Notes: generated from the letters alone by a model not told the origin. A DNA stretch of 5,606 nucleotides from Bacteroidota bacterium (GCA_005883855.1 VBAU01000220.1:6240-11845); one strand, 5' to 3'; positions 1 through 5,606 are shown, numbered from the stretch's first letter. Program-made: numbers and translations.

Positions 1-354
1 AGCCCGAATGCGACCATTTCGTTTTTCCCATCCTTTTGCATTTGGACGCGGGGTGTAGCGCCCCGTTTGATCAGTGTGATAAACATATAACACAACATCC
101 TTCGCGGGTGTCTTCCCGTCACGTTGATAGACAATGCCGCTAATCTCCATTTTTGGCCCGGGCTCATTAAAATCCGGTAATGTATCAACCGATTTTAATC
201 GTGCAAACGGTATGGGGCTTTCCAAGATGGCCTCGCAACCTTCACAGCCACCACCCAAGTGTCTTGTGCCCTTGGTATTCGTTTTATTGGCATTCTGCGC
301 ACAGCCTGAGTTCTGCAAAACCAGGATGCAGATCGCTATGAAGATCGCTCGCAT
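1..354 (-). CDS. Exported intradiol ring-cleavage dioxygenase-like protein, N-terminal part (runs off left edge)
   Basis: Only the first 118 residues are in the window. Residues 1-18 form a short signal peptide (Met-Arg, a hydrophobic stretch, then NSGC), so Cys18 may be a lipidated cysteine, although the Asn at -3 makes the lipobox weak. A Gly-rich segment with CEGCEA follows at 37-42. The region from about 68 (EISGIVYQRDGKTPAKDV, then VLYVYHTDQTGRYTP at 88-102) matches the start of the intradiol dioxygenase beta-sandwich, as in protocatechuate 3,4-dioxygenase. Tyr100 of GRY corresponds to the first of the two tyrosine ligands of the non-haem Fe(III). The other ligands (one Tyr, two His) lie outside the window. 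An in-frame ATG at 397-399 would add 15 residues before the signal peptide; 354 is preferred because it gives a compact signal peptide. Family members open catechol-type rings between the hydroxyls, but exported versions mostly have unknown substrates. The gene is divergent from the kinase gene. Family assignment is fairly secure, substrate unknown. Confidence 0.8.
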   Translation of the reverse strand, partial: MRAIFIAICILVLQNSGCAQNANKTNTKGTRHLGGGCEGCEAILESPIPFARLKSVDTLPDFNEPGPKMEISGIVYQRDGKTPAKDVVLYVYHTDQTGRYTPRPNAKGWEKRNGRIRA

Positions 355-498
355 AAGAAAAGTTTTGTGATGCAAGCTGAAACAATGCACCCGGTTCATC
401 AAGTCATTTACTTCAACGGCGGCGATCACTTGACGAGATGCTTATGATGGAGCTTTTTTACCGGACGTCAAGCATGTCTTTCATTTCCTGTAATCTTA

Positions 499-529
499 TT
501 TGCGGCCGCCTTTTTGTAAATTTATTTTG
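499..529 (+). promoter_or_regulatory. Putative Bacteroidota-type promoter of the kinase-regulator operon
   Basis: TTTG at 499-502 is followed after 19 bases by TTATTTTG at 522-529. This agrees with the -33 TTTG / -7 TAnnTTTG promoter of the Bacteroidota primary sigma factor in all positions except one (T for A in the second base of the -7 box). Transcription would start near 535, leaving a leader of only about ten bases before the ATG at 545. It would also place the upstream in-frame TTG at 500 outside the transcript. The region is AT-rich, so a chance match is possible. Confidence 0.35.
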
Positions 530-544
530 GCTAATCAGCCCGGG

Positions 545-1543
545 ATGCGAATAAGAATATATCATATCGTCTTTTGGCTTTTGGTTGCTGGTGTGTGGTT
601 CTACCTGAGATACCAGGATTATTCGACGCTGCAACTGGCGGTGAAGGTCACCGTCATCAAGGTGATAGATCTCGCCCTGCTCATTTACTTCGTTAACCTT
701 GTACTAGTTCCACGGTTATTGTACAGGAAGCGATATGGCTGGTTTGCGGCCGGATTCATCCTATCAGTTGCATTGACCAGTTTTGTAAAAATGCTGGCCC
801 TGGCCAGAATTCAACATGATGACCTCAGCAGTTTTACCAATGTCAAAGAAAAGATCTACAACAATTTTGTTACGCAGTTTTTTTTGGTATTGGCAAGTAT
901 TGGTCTCAAATCTGTCTTTGATTACTTGAGACTTCAGAAAAAAATGGCTGAGGTGGCGCGCGAAAAAGCCGAAGCAGAGCTAAATTTCCTGAAATCACAG
1001 ATCAATCCTCATTTCTTGTTTAATTCACTTAATTCTGTTTATTTTCTAATTGACAAAGAAAATGCGGATGCAAGGCAAGCCTTGAATAAATTTTCTGACA
1101 TGCTCCGTTATCAACTGTACGAGTGTAATGACGCGAAAATACCGATTGAAAAAGAGATTAGTTATTTGAAGGATTATGTCGCGCTTCAAAAACTGCGCAG
1201 AGAATCATCTGACGATGTTCACTTCACGTGTTCTGAAAATGTGAGAGGGTTTCTGATTGAACCTTTGCTGCTGATGCCGTTTGTTGAAAATTCATTCAAA
1301 CATTTATCGCATTTCAGCAATGGAAAAAAAAATCTTGTGAAGATTACAGCCGACAGGGCAAATGGCGAATTTACTTTTAGCGTGGTCAATACGATCGAAT
1401 ATAAAAGCAACAAAGAGCCCGTTGGGGGAATTGGGCTAAAGAATGTAAAGAGGAGGCTGGAATTGCTTTACAATGGAAGACATGAATTGCAGGTACACGA
1501 GAACGGAGAGTTGTTTAAGGTGGAGCTAAAAATCAAAATTTGA
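545..1543 (+). CDS. Membrane sensor histidine kinase, LytS/YehU type (His_kinase family)
   Basis: A 332-residue membrane kinase. Four hydrophobic segments lie at about 5-22, 38-56, 65-86 and 106-126, followed by a short coiled linker (about 128-150) and the kinase core. The His_kinase (PF06580) H-box is LKSQINPHFLFNSLN with His156 as the expected phosphoacceptor. The N-box is PFVENSFKH (Asn249) and the G-box GGIGLKNVKRRLELLY starts at 294; the HATPase domain ends at the C-terminus. There is no PAS, HAMP, TPR or periplasmic sensor domain, so any signal is presumably sensed by or near the membrane helices. An in-frame TTG at 500 would add 15 residues, but the ATG at 545 places the first helix directly at the N-terminus as is usual for this family, and the possible promoter lies between the two. 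The stop codon overlaps the next gene's ATG by one base (TGATG), implying translational coupling to the response regulator, its likely partner. Signal and target genes are unknown. Confidence 0.92.
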   Translation: MRIRIYHIVFWLLVAGVWFYLRYQDYSTLQLAVKVTVIKVIDLALLIYFVNLVLVPRLLYRKRYGWFAAGFILSVALTSFVKMLALARIQHDDLSSFTNVKEKIYNNFVTQFFLVLASIGLKSVFDYLRLQKKMAEVAREKAEAELNFLKSQINPHFLFNSLNSVYFLIDKENADARQALNKFSDMLRYQLYECNDAKIPIEKEISYLKDYVALQKLRRESSDDVHFTCSENVRGFLIEPLLLMPFVENSFKHLSHFSNGKKNLVKITADRANGEFTFSVVNTIEYKSNKEPVGGIGLKNVKRRLELLYNGRHELQVHENGELFKVELKIKI

Positions 1544-2262
1544 TGGTCATCAACTGCATCATAATCGACGACGAGCCTTTGGCAAGAAAGGGGTTAAAGG
1601 AATATATTGCCGACCTCGATTTTCTGAATCTCATTGGAGACTTTGATAGTCCCCTGAAAGCAACCGAGCTTTTAAGCAAAGGAAATACTCAGTTACTTTT
1701 CCTCGATATACAAATGCCAAAGATCACCGGGCTTGAATTCTTCAAATCACTGCAAAATGCGCCACCTGTGATTTTTACAACAGCCTACCCCCAGTACGCC
1801 CTGGCCGGGTTTGACCTTAATGCGCTGGACTATCTTGTGAAACCCATTTCATTTGAACGTTTCTTAAAAGCAGCTCTGAAGGCAAAAGAGTATTACGAGA
1901 CCAGGCAGCATAACATAGATGCCATCGAAAAAAAAGAAGATTATTTTTTTATTAAGGCCGACAACAAACTGGTGAAAATTTTTTTTGATGAAATTTTGTT
2001 TGTCGAAGCTCTCCAAAATTATGTGACGATCCTTACAGCGGACAAAAAATACATCACATACCTGACTTTTAAGTCGGTGGAAGAATATTTACCGGCCGAC
2101 CGATTTATAAAGACGCACAAGTCTTATATTGTTTCTGCTTCAAAGGTCAATAGTATAGAAGGTAATAATATTCGAATCGGGAATCACCACGTGCCTATCA
2201 GCAGGAATGAAAAAGAAAGTGTAATGGACAAGTTGCTGAAGGGGAAGTTTCTTAAGAGATGA
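1543..2262 (+). CDS. LytTR-family response regulator
   Basis: A 239-residue two-domain transcription factor. The N-terminal receiver has the acidic pair Asp9-Asp10, phosphoacceptor Asp55 in LFLDIQMP, Thr80 in FTTAY and Lys100 in the LVKPI motif, so all residues of a functional receiver are present. The C-terminal LytTR DNA-binding domain covers about 133-235 (DYFFIKADNKLVKIFF, then EILFVEALQNYVTI, then FIKTHKSYIVS and HHVPISR), matching LytR/AlgR-type domains. The start is the ATG overlapping the kinase stop in TGATG; an adjacent TTG one codon upstream is less likely. Phosphorylation by the upstream kinase is expected from the pairing. I found no pair of LytTR-type direct repeats in the nearby intergenic regions that I would defend, so targets may lie elsewhere. 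The gene ends five bases before a large inverted repeat that probably terminates the operon. Confidence 0.93.
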   Translation: MVINCIIIDDEPLARKGLKEYIADLDFLNLIGDFDSPLKATELLSKGNTQLLFLDIQMPKITGLEFFKSLQNAPPVIFTTAYPQYALAGFDLNALDYLVKPISFERFLKAALKAKEYYETRQHNIDAIEKKEDYFFIKADNKLVKIFFDEILFVEALQNYVTILTADKKYITYLTFKSVEEYLPADRFIKTHKSYIVSASKVNSIEGNNIRIGNHHVPISRNEKESVMDKLLKGKFLKR

Positions 2263-2266
2263 TTGC

Positions 2267-2339
2267 TAGATGGTTTGATTGTTTGATTGTTGTTAACAAC
2301 GTCGACTTCCATCAAACCATCAAACAATATACCCATCTA
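2267..2339. repeat. Inverted repeat of 8-bp units at a convergent gene junction; probable bidirectional terminator or REP-like element
   Basis: Arms 2267-2287 and 2319-2339 are complementary at 18 of 21 positions: a 7-bp outer stem (TAGATGG/CCATCTA), a 4-nt internal loop and a 10-bp inner stem (ATTGTTTGAT/ATCAAACAAT). Both arms are built from 8-bp tandem units: TTTGATTG twice at 2274-2289, and CCATCAAA twice at 2309-2324, which is TTTGATGG on the other strand. This allows a second, mutually exclusive stem of 11 perfect pairs (2269-2279 with 2311-2321). The loop holds the perfect palindrome GTTGTTAACAAC at 2289-2300 and GTCGAC at 2301-2306. The element lies between two convergent genes, and its right edge contains the TAG stop codon of the minus-strand gene. 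No T-run follows either arm, so classical intrinsic termination is not certain. The repeat itself is seen directly; its role is inferred. Confidence 0.8.
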
Positions 2340-3593
2340 CAGAATTCCATCATCTTTAACCTGGTACTGTTCCTTTATTTTTCTCATCACTTCGTCCATG
2401 CTTGCGCGATGATCCTCCGCCTTCCATTCCCCTCTCTCCCATTGATCCAACTCTTTGTCGATATTTTTCTTTTGGATCTCCGTGAGCTTGGCGATCAACT
2501 GCTCTGACATTTCTTTTTGTTTCTGGTAAAACGCCCTTTTCTTCTCATGCTGCACTTCTTTATCTGCACGGATATGATTTTCGTCGGCGGCCATCTGCAG
2601 CAGCTCTTCTTTAGCCAGCGCAATATCGTAGGGACCTATTGGCATAATCAGCTTTGACAGCACTGGACCGATTTCAATGAGAATGATCAGTAGCGAAACG
2701 AGTAAACAGCTCCAGAAAACACTAGTTTCCTCGCGCGACAAATCAGACAACGCTTTATTTCTTTCCAAAAATCCCATGTTTGCCATGGCTGACACCTCAT
2801 ACTCCTTCCGCTTTTGCTCCATGCCTGCCTTTGCATTTGCCAGGATGCTGTCCTGCGTCGCAATATTTTTTTCCAGCTCAGGTTGTTCCGTGGCATACTG
2901 ATCCTTCGCTTTGTTATACGCGTCAATTTTCAAGTGAGTCAGCTTCTCAATTCCACGTTGTTTTGAACCGCCTGTGCCGTCAGCCTCCTGGACGTACGAT
3001 GATTGCAAATTTTGAAGCTCATTTTCTATCGCGAGTTTTCTATCCGTGAGCCTTTGTCTTTCTGCCGTCGCGGTATTCATTAAGCTATTATTTTCCAACG
3101 CCAGCATGCTGTCATTTCGCTGAATTTTTTTGTGAAGGTTTTCGGTCATCTTCACGTTAATTTCCTTTTCAAAAATCTTTAACTCTAATGGCCTCGCAAT
3201 GGTAAAGCCTATTAGGAGCGCTAGCGCGAGTCTCGGCATAGCCATCCATAGTTGCTTGCGCTTGCTGATGCCATATTTACGCATCGTCGAAACAAGAAAT
3301 CGATCAAAGTTGAAAATGATCAAACCCCAAATGACCGCAAACGCTAGAGTCCAAAGCCAGTTTCCAAACACGGTGTACACTGCATAACCGGCAGAAATGG
3401 AGGCCAGCACGAACGTTGCTAACAACACCCCACCCAGTCCTGAATATTTTGCATGTTCCGAGGGGAATTGCTTCAACAGCTCCTGGTGTACACCGGCGCA
3501 CCACCACAAAAATTTTTTATCACTTGGTTTCCTGCTTTCGCCGAAGGAGTCGTACGTGTATAAGCCATTTTCCTGGCCGTTATTTACCGCCAT
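2337..3593 (-). CDS. DUF4407 family membrane protein
   Basis: A 418-residue membrane protein recognisable as DUF4407 (PF14362) from the helix arrangement and the motifs LIIFNFDRFLVSTMRK (91-106) and ARPLELKIFEKEI (133-145). Predicted membrane segments are at about 52-76, 80-98, 120-136 and 292-316. Between the third and fourth lies a polar, charged, largely coiled-coil loop of about 150 residues (140-288). After the fourth comes a cytoplasmic-type charged helix, rich in Lys, Glu and Gln, to the C-terminus. The length is usual for the family. Biochemical function is unknown; no catalytic motif is visible. The ATG at 3591-3593 is chosen because a conserved-looking cytosolic N-terminus (DKKFLWWCAGV) follows and the upstream sequence is AT-rich non-coding. 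The gene is convergent with the response regulator and divergent from the small zinc-ribbon gene, so it appears monocistronic. Its TAG stop lies in the inverted repeat at 2267-2339. Confidence 0.88.
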   Translation of the reverse strand: MAVNNGQENGLYTYDSFGESRKPSDKKFLWWCAGVHQELLKQFPSEHAKYSGLGGVLLATFVLASISAGYAVYTVFGNWLWTLAFAVIWGLIIFNFDRFLVSTMRKYGISKRKQLWMAMPRLALALLIGFTIARPLELKIFEKEINVKMTENLHKKIQRNDSMLALENNSLMNTATAERQRLTDRKLAIENELQNLQSSYVQEADGTGGSKQRGIEKLTHLKIDAYNKAKDQYATEQPELEKNIATQDSILANAKAGMEQKRKEYEVSAMANMGFLERNKALSDLSREETSVFWSCLLVSLLIILIEIGPVLSKLIMPIGPYDIALAKEELLQMAADENHIRADKEVQHEKKRAFYQKQKEMSEQLIAKLTEIQKKNIDKELDQWERGEWKAEDHRASMDEVMRKIKEQYQVKDDGIL

Positions 3594-3803
3594 AAATAAA
3601 GATTTACAATAATAAAAAGATAGAATTACTTAATAAAAGGTTGAAGTGGAGCTTTTATGAAACGACGAAATTCACCGGATAGTATGAAGACAACGTTAAA
3701 AGGGCTCTGATAAAAAATTAATACGTATCGGCGGTGAGCTTCGCAAAATGGTATGTGTCTCATTAATGGCTAAAAATTTGCAGCATAAACCAAAACGTAA
3801 ACT

Positions 3804-4034
3804 ATGAATCCAAAAGAAAAAATATATAATCAGGCGACATTTGATGAAGAACACCTGGCGTGCCCACATTGTGGATGGGATGGCACAGGTGCCGAAGCTT
3901 ACGTAGCCGGATTTTATGGGATCACTAAATACAAAGAGGTGCTATGCCCAAAGTGTAATGAATACCTGGGCAATCTTTCCCGCGAACGTTCTTTTGGAGA
4001 TGACAGGCTGGATACACAAATAGGACCTCGTTAG
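3804..4034 (+). CDS. Small two-CPxC protein, probable zinc ribbon, function unknown
   Basis: A 76-residue soluble protein with two knuckles, CPHC at 20-23 and CPKC at 48-51, spaced by 24 residues. This is the layout of a single four-cysteine zinc ribbon; the intervening segment is Gly/Tyr-rich (GWDGTGAEAY, AGFYGITKY). No other domain, signal peptide or membrane segment is present, and I do not recognise a named family. The ATG at 3804 is the only reasonable start, without a clear Shine-Dalgarno. AAAATTTG at 3773-3780 resembles the -7 TAnnTTTG box with one mismatch, but no convincing -33 partner lies upstream, so promoter assignment is weak. The gene stands alone, divergent from the DUF4407 gene with about 210 bp between them. 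It is called coding because of the paired cysteine motifs and its fit to an otherwise empty strand; metal binding is inferred. Confidence 0.72.
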   Translation: MNPKEKIYNQATFDEEHLACPHCGWDGTGAEAYVAGFYGITKYKEVLCPKCNEYLGNLSRERSFGDDRLDTQIGPR

Positions 4035-4309
4035 GTCGACTTTCAGCATTACACCTCCGCGTGCCCGGCTTCTTGCCTGGCAAATGGCGATGCTTCGGCG
4101 TGTTTTACTAGTTCGACTGAGCAGTCTATTTGATTTCGTTGGTCAACCACATGGCCCGCCTCAGTACCTGTCATGTCATGTTGAAATTCCTCCTGTTGAT
4201 CTTTCCTTCTACATTGAAGCCTGCCACGCAAATGGGGAGCAAAATTCGCAGGATGCCAGCGCAACAGAACCCAAATGGGATGACCACCAATTTTAGCAGA
4301 GTATTTAGT
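4035..4309. other. 275-bp convergent intergenic region without a convincing gene
   Basis: The segment separates the stop codons of the zinc-ribbon gene and tyrA. Several frames on both strands stay open across its middle (minus 4049-4264; plus 4084-4296; plus from 4130 into tyrA antisense), but the translations show no recognisable motif. It is visibly richer in GC than the AT-rich spacers elsewhere in the window, which fits either a decayed coding sequence or chance. A short imperfect hairpin (4063-4069 with 4075-4081, GCC-C-GGC against GCC-T-GGC, 6 of 7 pairs, 5-nt loop) lies about 30 bp after the zinc-ribbon stop and might terminate that transcript, but no T-run follows. Confidence 0.5.
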
Positions 4310-5161
4310 TTATTTAATGATCGACCTGATTTTATTTGCATGCTCGATCAATTCAAGCAAGTATTCATGATTTTCCTTTTCAAGGCAACTCTTGAATTTT
4401 CTCAGTTGGGAAATATGTTCGTTCAAAACATCCAATACATTGTTTCTGTTTTGCATAAATATCGGCACCCACATCGCAGGATTACTTTTGGCGAGTCTCA
4501 CCGTGCTCTCAAAACCGGCGCTTGCCAGTTCGAAGATGGCTTCTTCTTCTCTTTCTTTTTCGAGAACGGTGTTCGCTAGCGCGAATGAAGTGATGTGCGA
4601 AATGTGACTTACATATGCGGCGTGAAGATCGTGCGACTGAGCGTCCATTTCAAGCAACCGCATCCCAATTTTTTGAAACATTTTTTTTGTCCATTCCAGG
4701 GCATCGCCATCGGATTCTTTCGCATTGCAAATAACAACAGCAACATTTTCAAAAGCCCCTTTTACGGCAGCCTGCGGTCCACTATATTCCGTTCCCCACA
4801 TGGGGTGTGCCGCTACATAACGTCCTCTTTTGGGATGACTTTTCACAGCGTCGATTAATTCTGACTTTGTTGATCCCAGGTCAATCACAAACTGCTTTTC
4901 GTTTACCCTATCCAGTACTTTTGGCAACAATGTTACCATATGATCAACGGGGATAGCCAGGATAACTACATCCGATTGTCGAATGGCATCATCGAGCGGT
5001 AAAACCTCGTCCACTAGTTCCAACTCCAATGCTTTTTGAGCATGAAATTCGTTTGTGTCAACGCCGATCAGTTTTGAAGAAATTTTTTTCTCGTGCAGCT
5101 GAAGGGCAAGCGATCCCCCAATGAGGCCCACACCTACTATGGCGATTTTTTTTCGCTCCAT
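4310..5161 (-). CDS. tyrA: Prephenate dehydrogenase
   Basis: The protein of 283 residues oxidatively decarboxylates prephenate to 4-hydroxyphenylpyruvate, the committed step to tyrosine, in the cytosol. The NAD(P)-binding Rossmann motif GVGLIGGSLAL starts at residue 10, DLGSTKSEL at 94, the substrate-site HPMWGTEYSG at 119 and SHISHI at 185; the helical dimerisation domain fills the C-terminal half. There is no fused chorismate mutase or ACT domain, so no built-in tyrosine-sensing domain is seen. The start at 5161 (MERKKIAIVGVG) is chosen because family members begin just before the Rossmann strand. The same frame stays open to an ATG at 5296, which would add a basic 45-residue extension (with another ATG at 5224), so the start is not settled. 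The stop of an aminotransferase gene lies upstream at 5303, indicating co-transcription. Many Bacteroidota keep dehydratase, aminotransferase, tyrA and DAHP synthase together; here no gene follows tyrA on this strand within the window. Confidence 0.93.
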   Translation of the reverse strand: MERKKIAIVGVGLIGGSLALQLHEKKISSKLIGVDTNEFHAQKALELELVDEVLPLDDAIRQSDVVILAIPVDHMVTLLPKVLDRVNEKQFVIDLGSTKSELIDAVKSHPKRGRYVAAHPMWGTEYSGPQAAVKGAFENVAVVICNAKESDGDALEWTKKMFQKIGMRLLEMDAQSHDLHAAYVSHISHITSFALANTVLEKEREEEAIFELASAGFESTVRLAKSNPAMWVPIFMQNRNNVLDVLNEHISQLRKFKSCLEKENHEYLLELIEHANKIRSIIK

Positions 5162-5218
5162 GGCGCCTACCCGAACAGGCGCAGAGGGGTCCATGCCCAG
5201 GGTCGCGATTTTTTTTCG
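5142..5218 (-). repeat. Exact 14-bp direct repeat around the tyrA start, 63 bp apart
   Basis: GCGATTTTTTTTCG (plus-strand reading) occurs at 5142-5155 and again at 5205-5218. On the coding strand each copy sits just after an ATG in the same frame, giving MERKKIA at 5161 and MKRKKIA at 5224. The next residues also resemble each other (IVGV against TLGM). The 63-bp offset is 21 codons, so this looks like an old in-frame tandem duplication of the tyrA start. Each copy holds an A8 run on the coding strand, a possible slippage site. Confidence 0.75.
5163..5182 (-). promoter_or_regulatory. Hairpin directly upstream of the favoured tyrA start codon
   Basis: On the coding strand GCGCCT (5182-5177) pairs perfectly with AGGCGC (5168-5163) around an 8-nt loop. 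The stem ends one base before the ATG at 5161, where a ribosome would bind. If translation starts at 5161 the stem would cover the initiation region; if it starts further upstream the hairpin is simply inside the coding sequence. No T-run follows, so it is not an intrinsic terminator. The structure is seen in the sequence; a regulatory role is speculative. Confidence 0.35.
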
Positions 5219-5302
5219 TTTCATATCCCCTCGATCACGACTAATCTGGACCATCCTTCCGCGCCCGTGGCTTTTCGACATCTGCTTTTTTTTCATGCCG
5301 CA

Positions 5303-5605
5303 TTATTTATTTATTCTCCTAATTGCATCGTCTATCTTTTCTTCCGTCGCACACAAACTCACCCGAATATATTTTTCCCCAGCACTACCAAATATGCCAC
5401 CTGGTGTAACGAAAACCCTGGACTTGTAAAGGATGGAGTCAGAACACTCATAACAATCTTGAAATCTCTCACCAATTCTTGCCCATACAAATAAACCCGC
5501 CTGGTTTTTTGAATAAGTACAGTGCAATGAGGCCAGCAGTTGAAAAACTTTTTCTCGCCTTCTTCTGTACACCGCATTCACTTCCTCATACCAATCGCTT
5601 CCTAA
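5303..5605 (-). CDS. Class I/II PLP-dependent aminotransferase, C-terminal 100 residues (runs off right edge)
   Basis: Only the C-terminal part of the small domain is present. The segment reads NQAGLFVWARIG, then SRVFVTPGGIFGSAGEKYIRVSLCA and a final helix EEKIDDAIRRINK. This is typical of fold-type I aminotransferases of the aspartate / LL-diaminopimelate aminotransferase group; the Arg in KYIRVSL is the expected residue binding the substrate alpha-carboxylate. The PLP lysine lies outside the window. Sitting directly upstream of tyrA, it most likely transaminates aromatic keto acids or prephenate in the phenylalanine/tyrosine pathway, as in the common Bacteroidota dehydratase-aminotransferase-tyrA order; substrate specificity cannot be read from this fragment. 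The TAA stop overlaps an ATG (TAATG) that opens only a 20-codon frame. An AGGAG inside the last codons (5316-5320) lies 12 bases before that ATG and 19 bases before the tyrA-frame ATG at 5296. Confidence 0.88.
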   Translation of the reverse strand, partial: LGSDWYEEVNAVYRRRREKVFQLLASLHCTYSKNQAGLFVWARIGERFQDCYECSDSILYKSRVFVTPGGIFGSAGEKYIRVSLCATEEKIDDAIRRINK

Positions 5606-5606
5606 G

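Noticed and set aside
134..370. Plus-strand open frame of 78 codons over the left gene
   Set aside because: It is antisense to the dioxygenase frame, whose signal peptide and GRY iron-ligand motif are recognisable; the plus translation has no motif.
500..544. TTG start giving the histidine kinase 15 extra residues
   Set aside because: The ATG at 545 places the first membrane helix at the N-terminus as usual, and the TTG lies inside the putative promoter.
1219..1413. Minus-strand 64-codon frame within the histidine kinase
   Set aside because: Shadow of the HATPase region; no motif or start signal of its own.
2259..2507. Plus-strand 82-codon frame after the response regulator
   Set aside because: It crosses the inverted repeat and runs antisense to the DUF4407 gene; no motif.
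3657..3710. 17-codon frame (MKRRNSPDSM...) with a GGAG shortly before its ATG
   Set aside because: Too short to support from one sequence; the spacer is AT-rich and the upstream GGAG can occur by chance. Conservation in relatives would be needed.
4049..4296. Small genes on either strand between the zinc-ribbon gene and tyrA
   Set aside because: Overlapping frames on opposite strands, no recognisable motif, no start signal; described as an intergenic region instead.
5241..5303. 20-codon leader peptide as a classical tyrosine/phenylalanine attenuator
   Set aside because: The frame opening at TAATG contains no Tyr or Phe codons (MRHEKKADVEKPRARKDGPD), and no terminator/antiterminator pair with a T-run is visible, so amino-acid attenuation is not supported.
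5093..5494. Plus-strand frames of 133 and 102 codons over the tyrA/aminotransferase junction
   Set aside because: Antisense to two well-recognised genes; Phe-rich translations come from the A-runs of the opposite strand.

Overview
The window reads as chromosomal DNA of a member of the Bacteroidota, probably of the Cytophagales/Chitinophagales type. This is an inference from gene content: a LytS/LytTR-type two-component pair, a DUF4407 membrane protein, an aminotransferase-tyrA pair in the order common in this phylum, few Shine-Dalgarno sites, and one match to the TTTG/TAnnTTTG promoter type. No RNA gene, CRISPR array, insertion sequence or phage gene is visible.

Layout, left to right. (1) At 1-354, minus strand, is the N-terminal part of an exported, probably lipoprotein, intradiol ring-cleavage dioxygenase-like protein; it runs off the left edge. 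(2) Divergent from it, 545-2262 on the plus strand carries a two-gene operon: a four-helix membrane histidine kinase of the His_kinase (LytS/YehU) family and a receiver-LytTR response regulator, overlapping at TGATG. (3) A compact inverted repeat built from 8-bp tandem units fills the convergent junction at 2267-2339. (4) At 2337-3593, minus strand, is a DUF4407 membrane protein with a long coiled-coil loop; its stop codon lies inside the repeat. (5) Divergent from it, 3804-4034 encodes a 76-residue protein with two CPxC knuckles, a probable small zinc ribbon of unknown role. (6) 4035-4309 has no convincing gene. (7) 4310-5161 (or up to 5296), minus strand, is prephenate dehydrogenase (tyrA), preceded by the C-terminal 100 residues of a class I/II aminotransferase that runs off the right edge.

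The kinase and regulator form one signalling unit, and the aminotransferase and tyrA form part of an aromatic amino acid operon. No functional link between these blocks is evident. The least ordinary sequences are the 8-bp-unit inverted repeat at the convergent junction and the 5' region of tyrA, where an exact 14-bp repeat containing an A8 run recurs in frame 63 bp apart and a hairpin abuts the most likely start codon. I see no clear new biological system; the rest looks like ordinary core and accessory genes.
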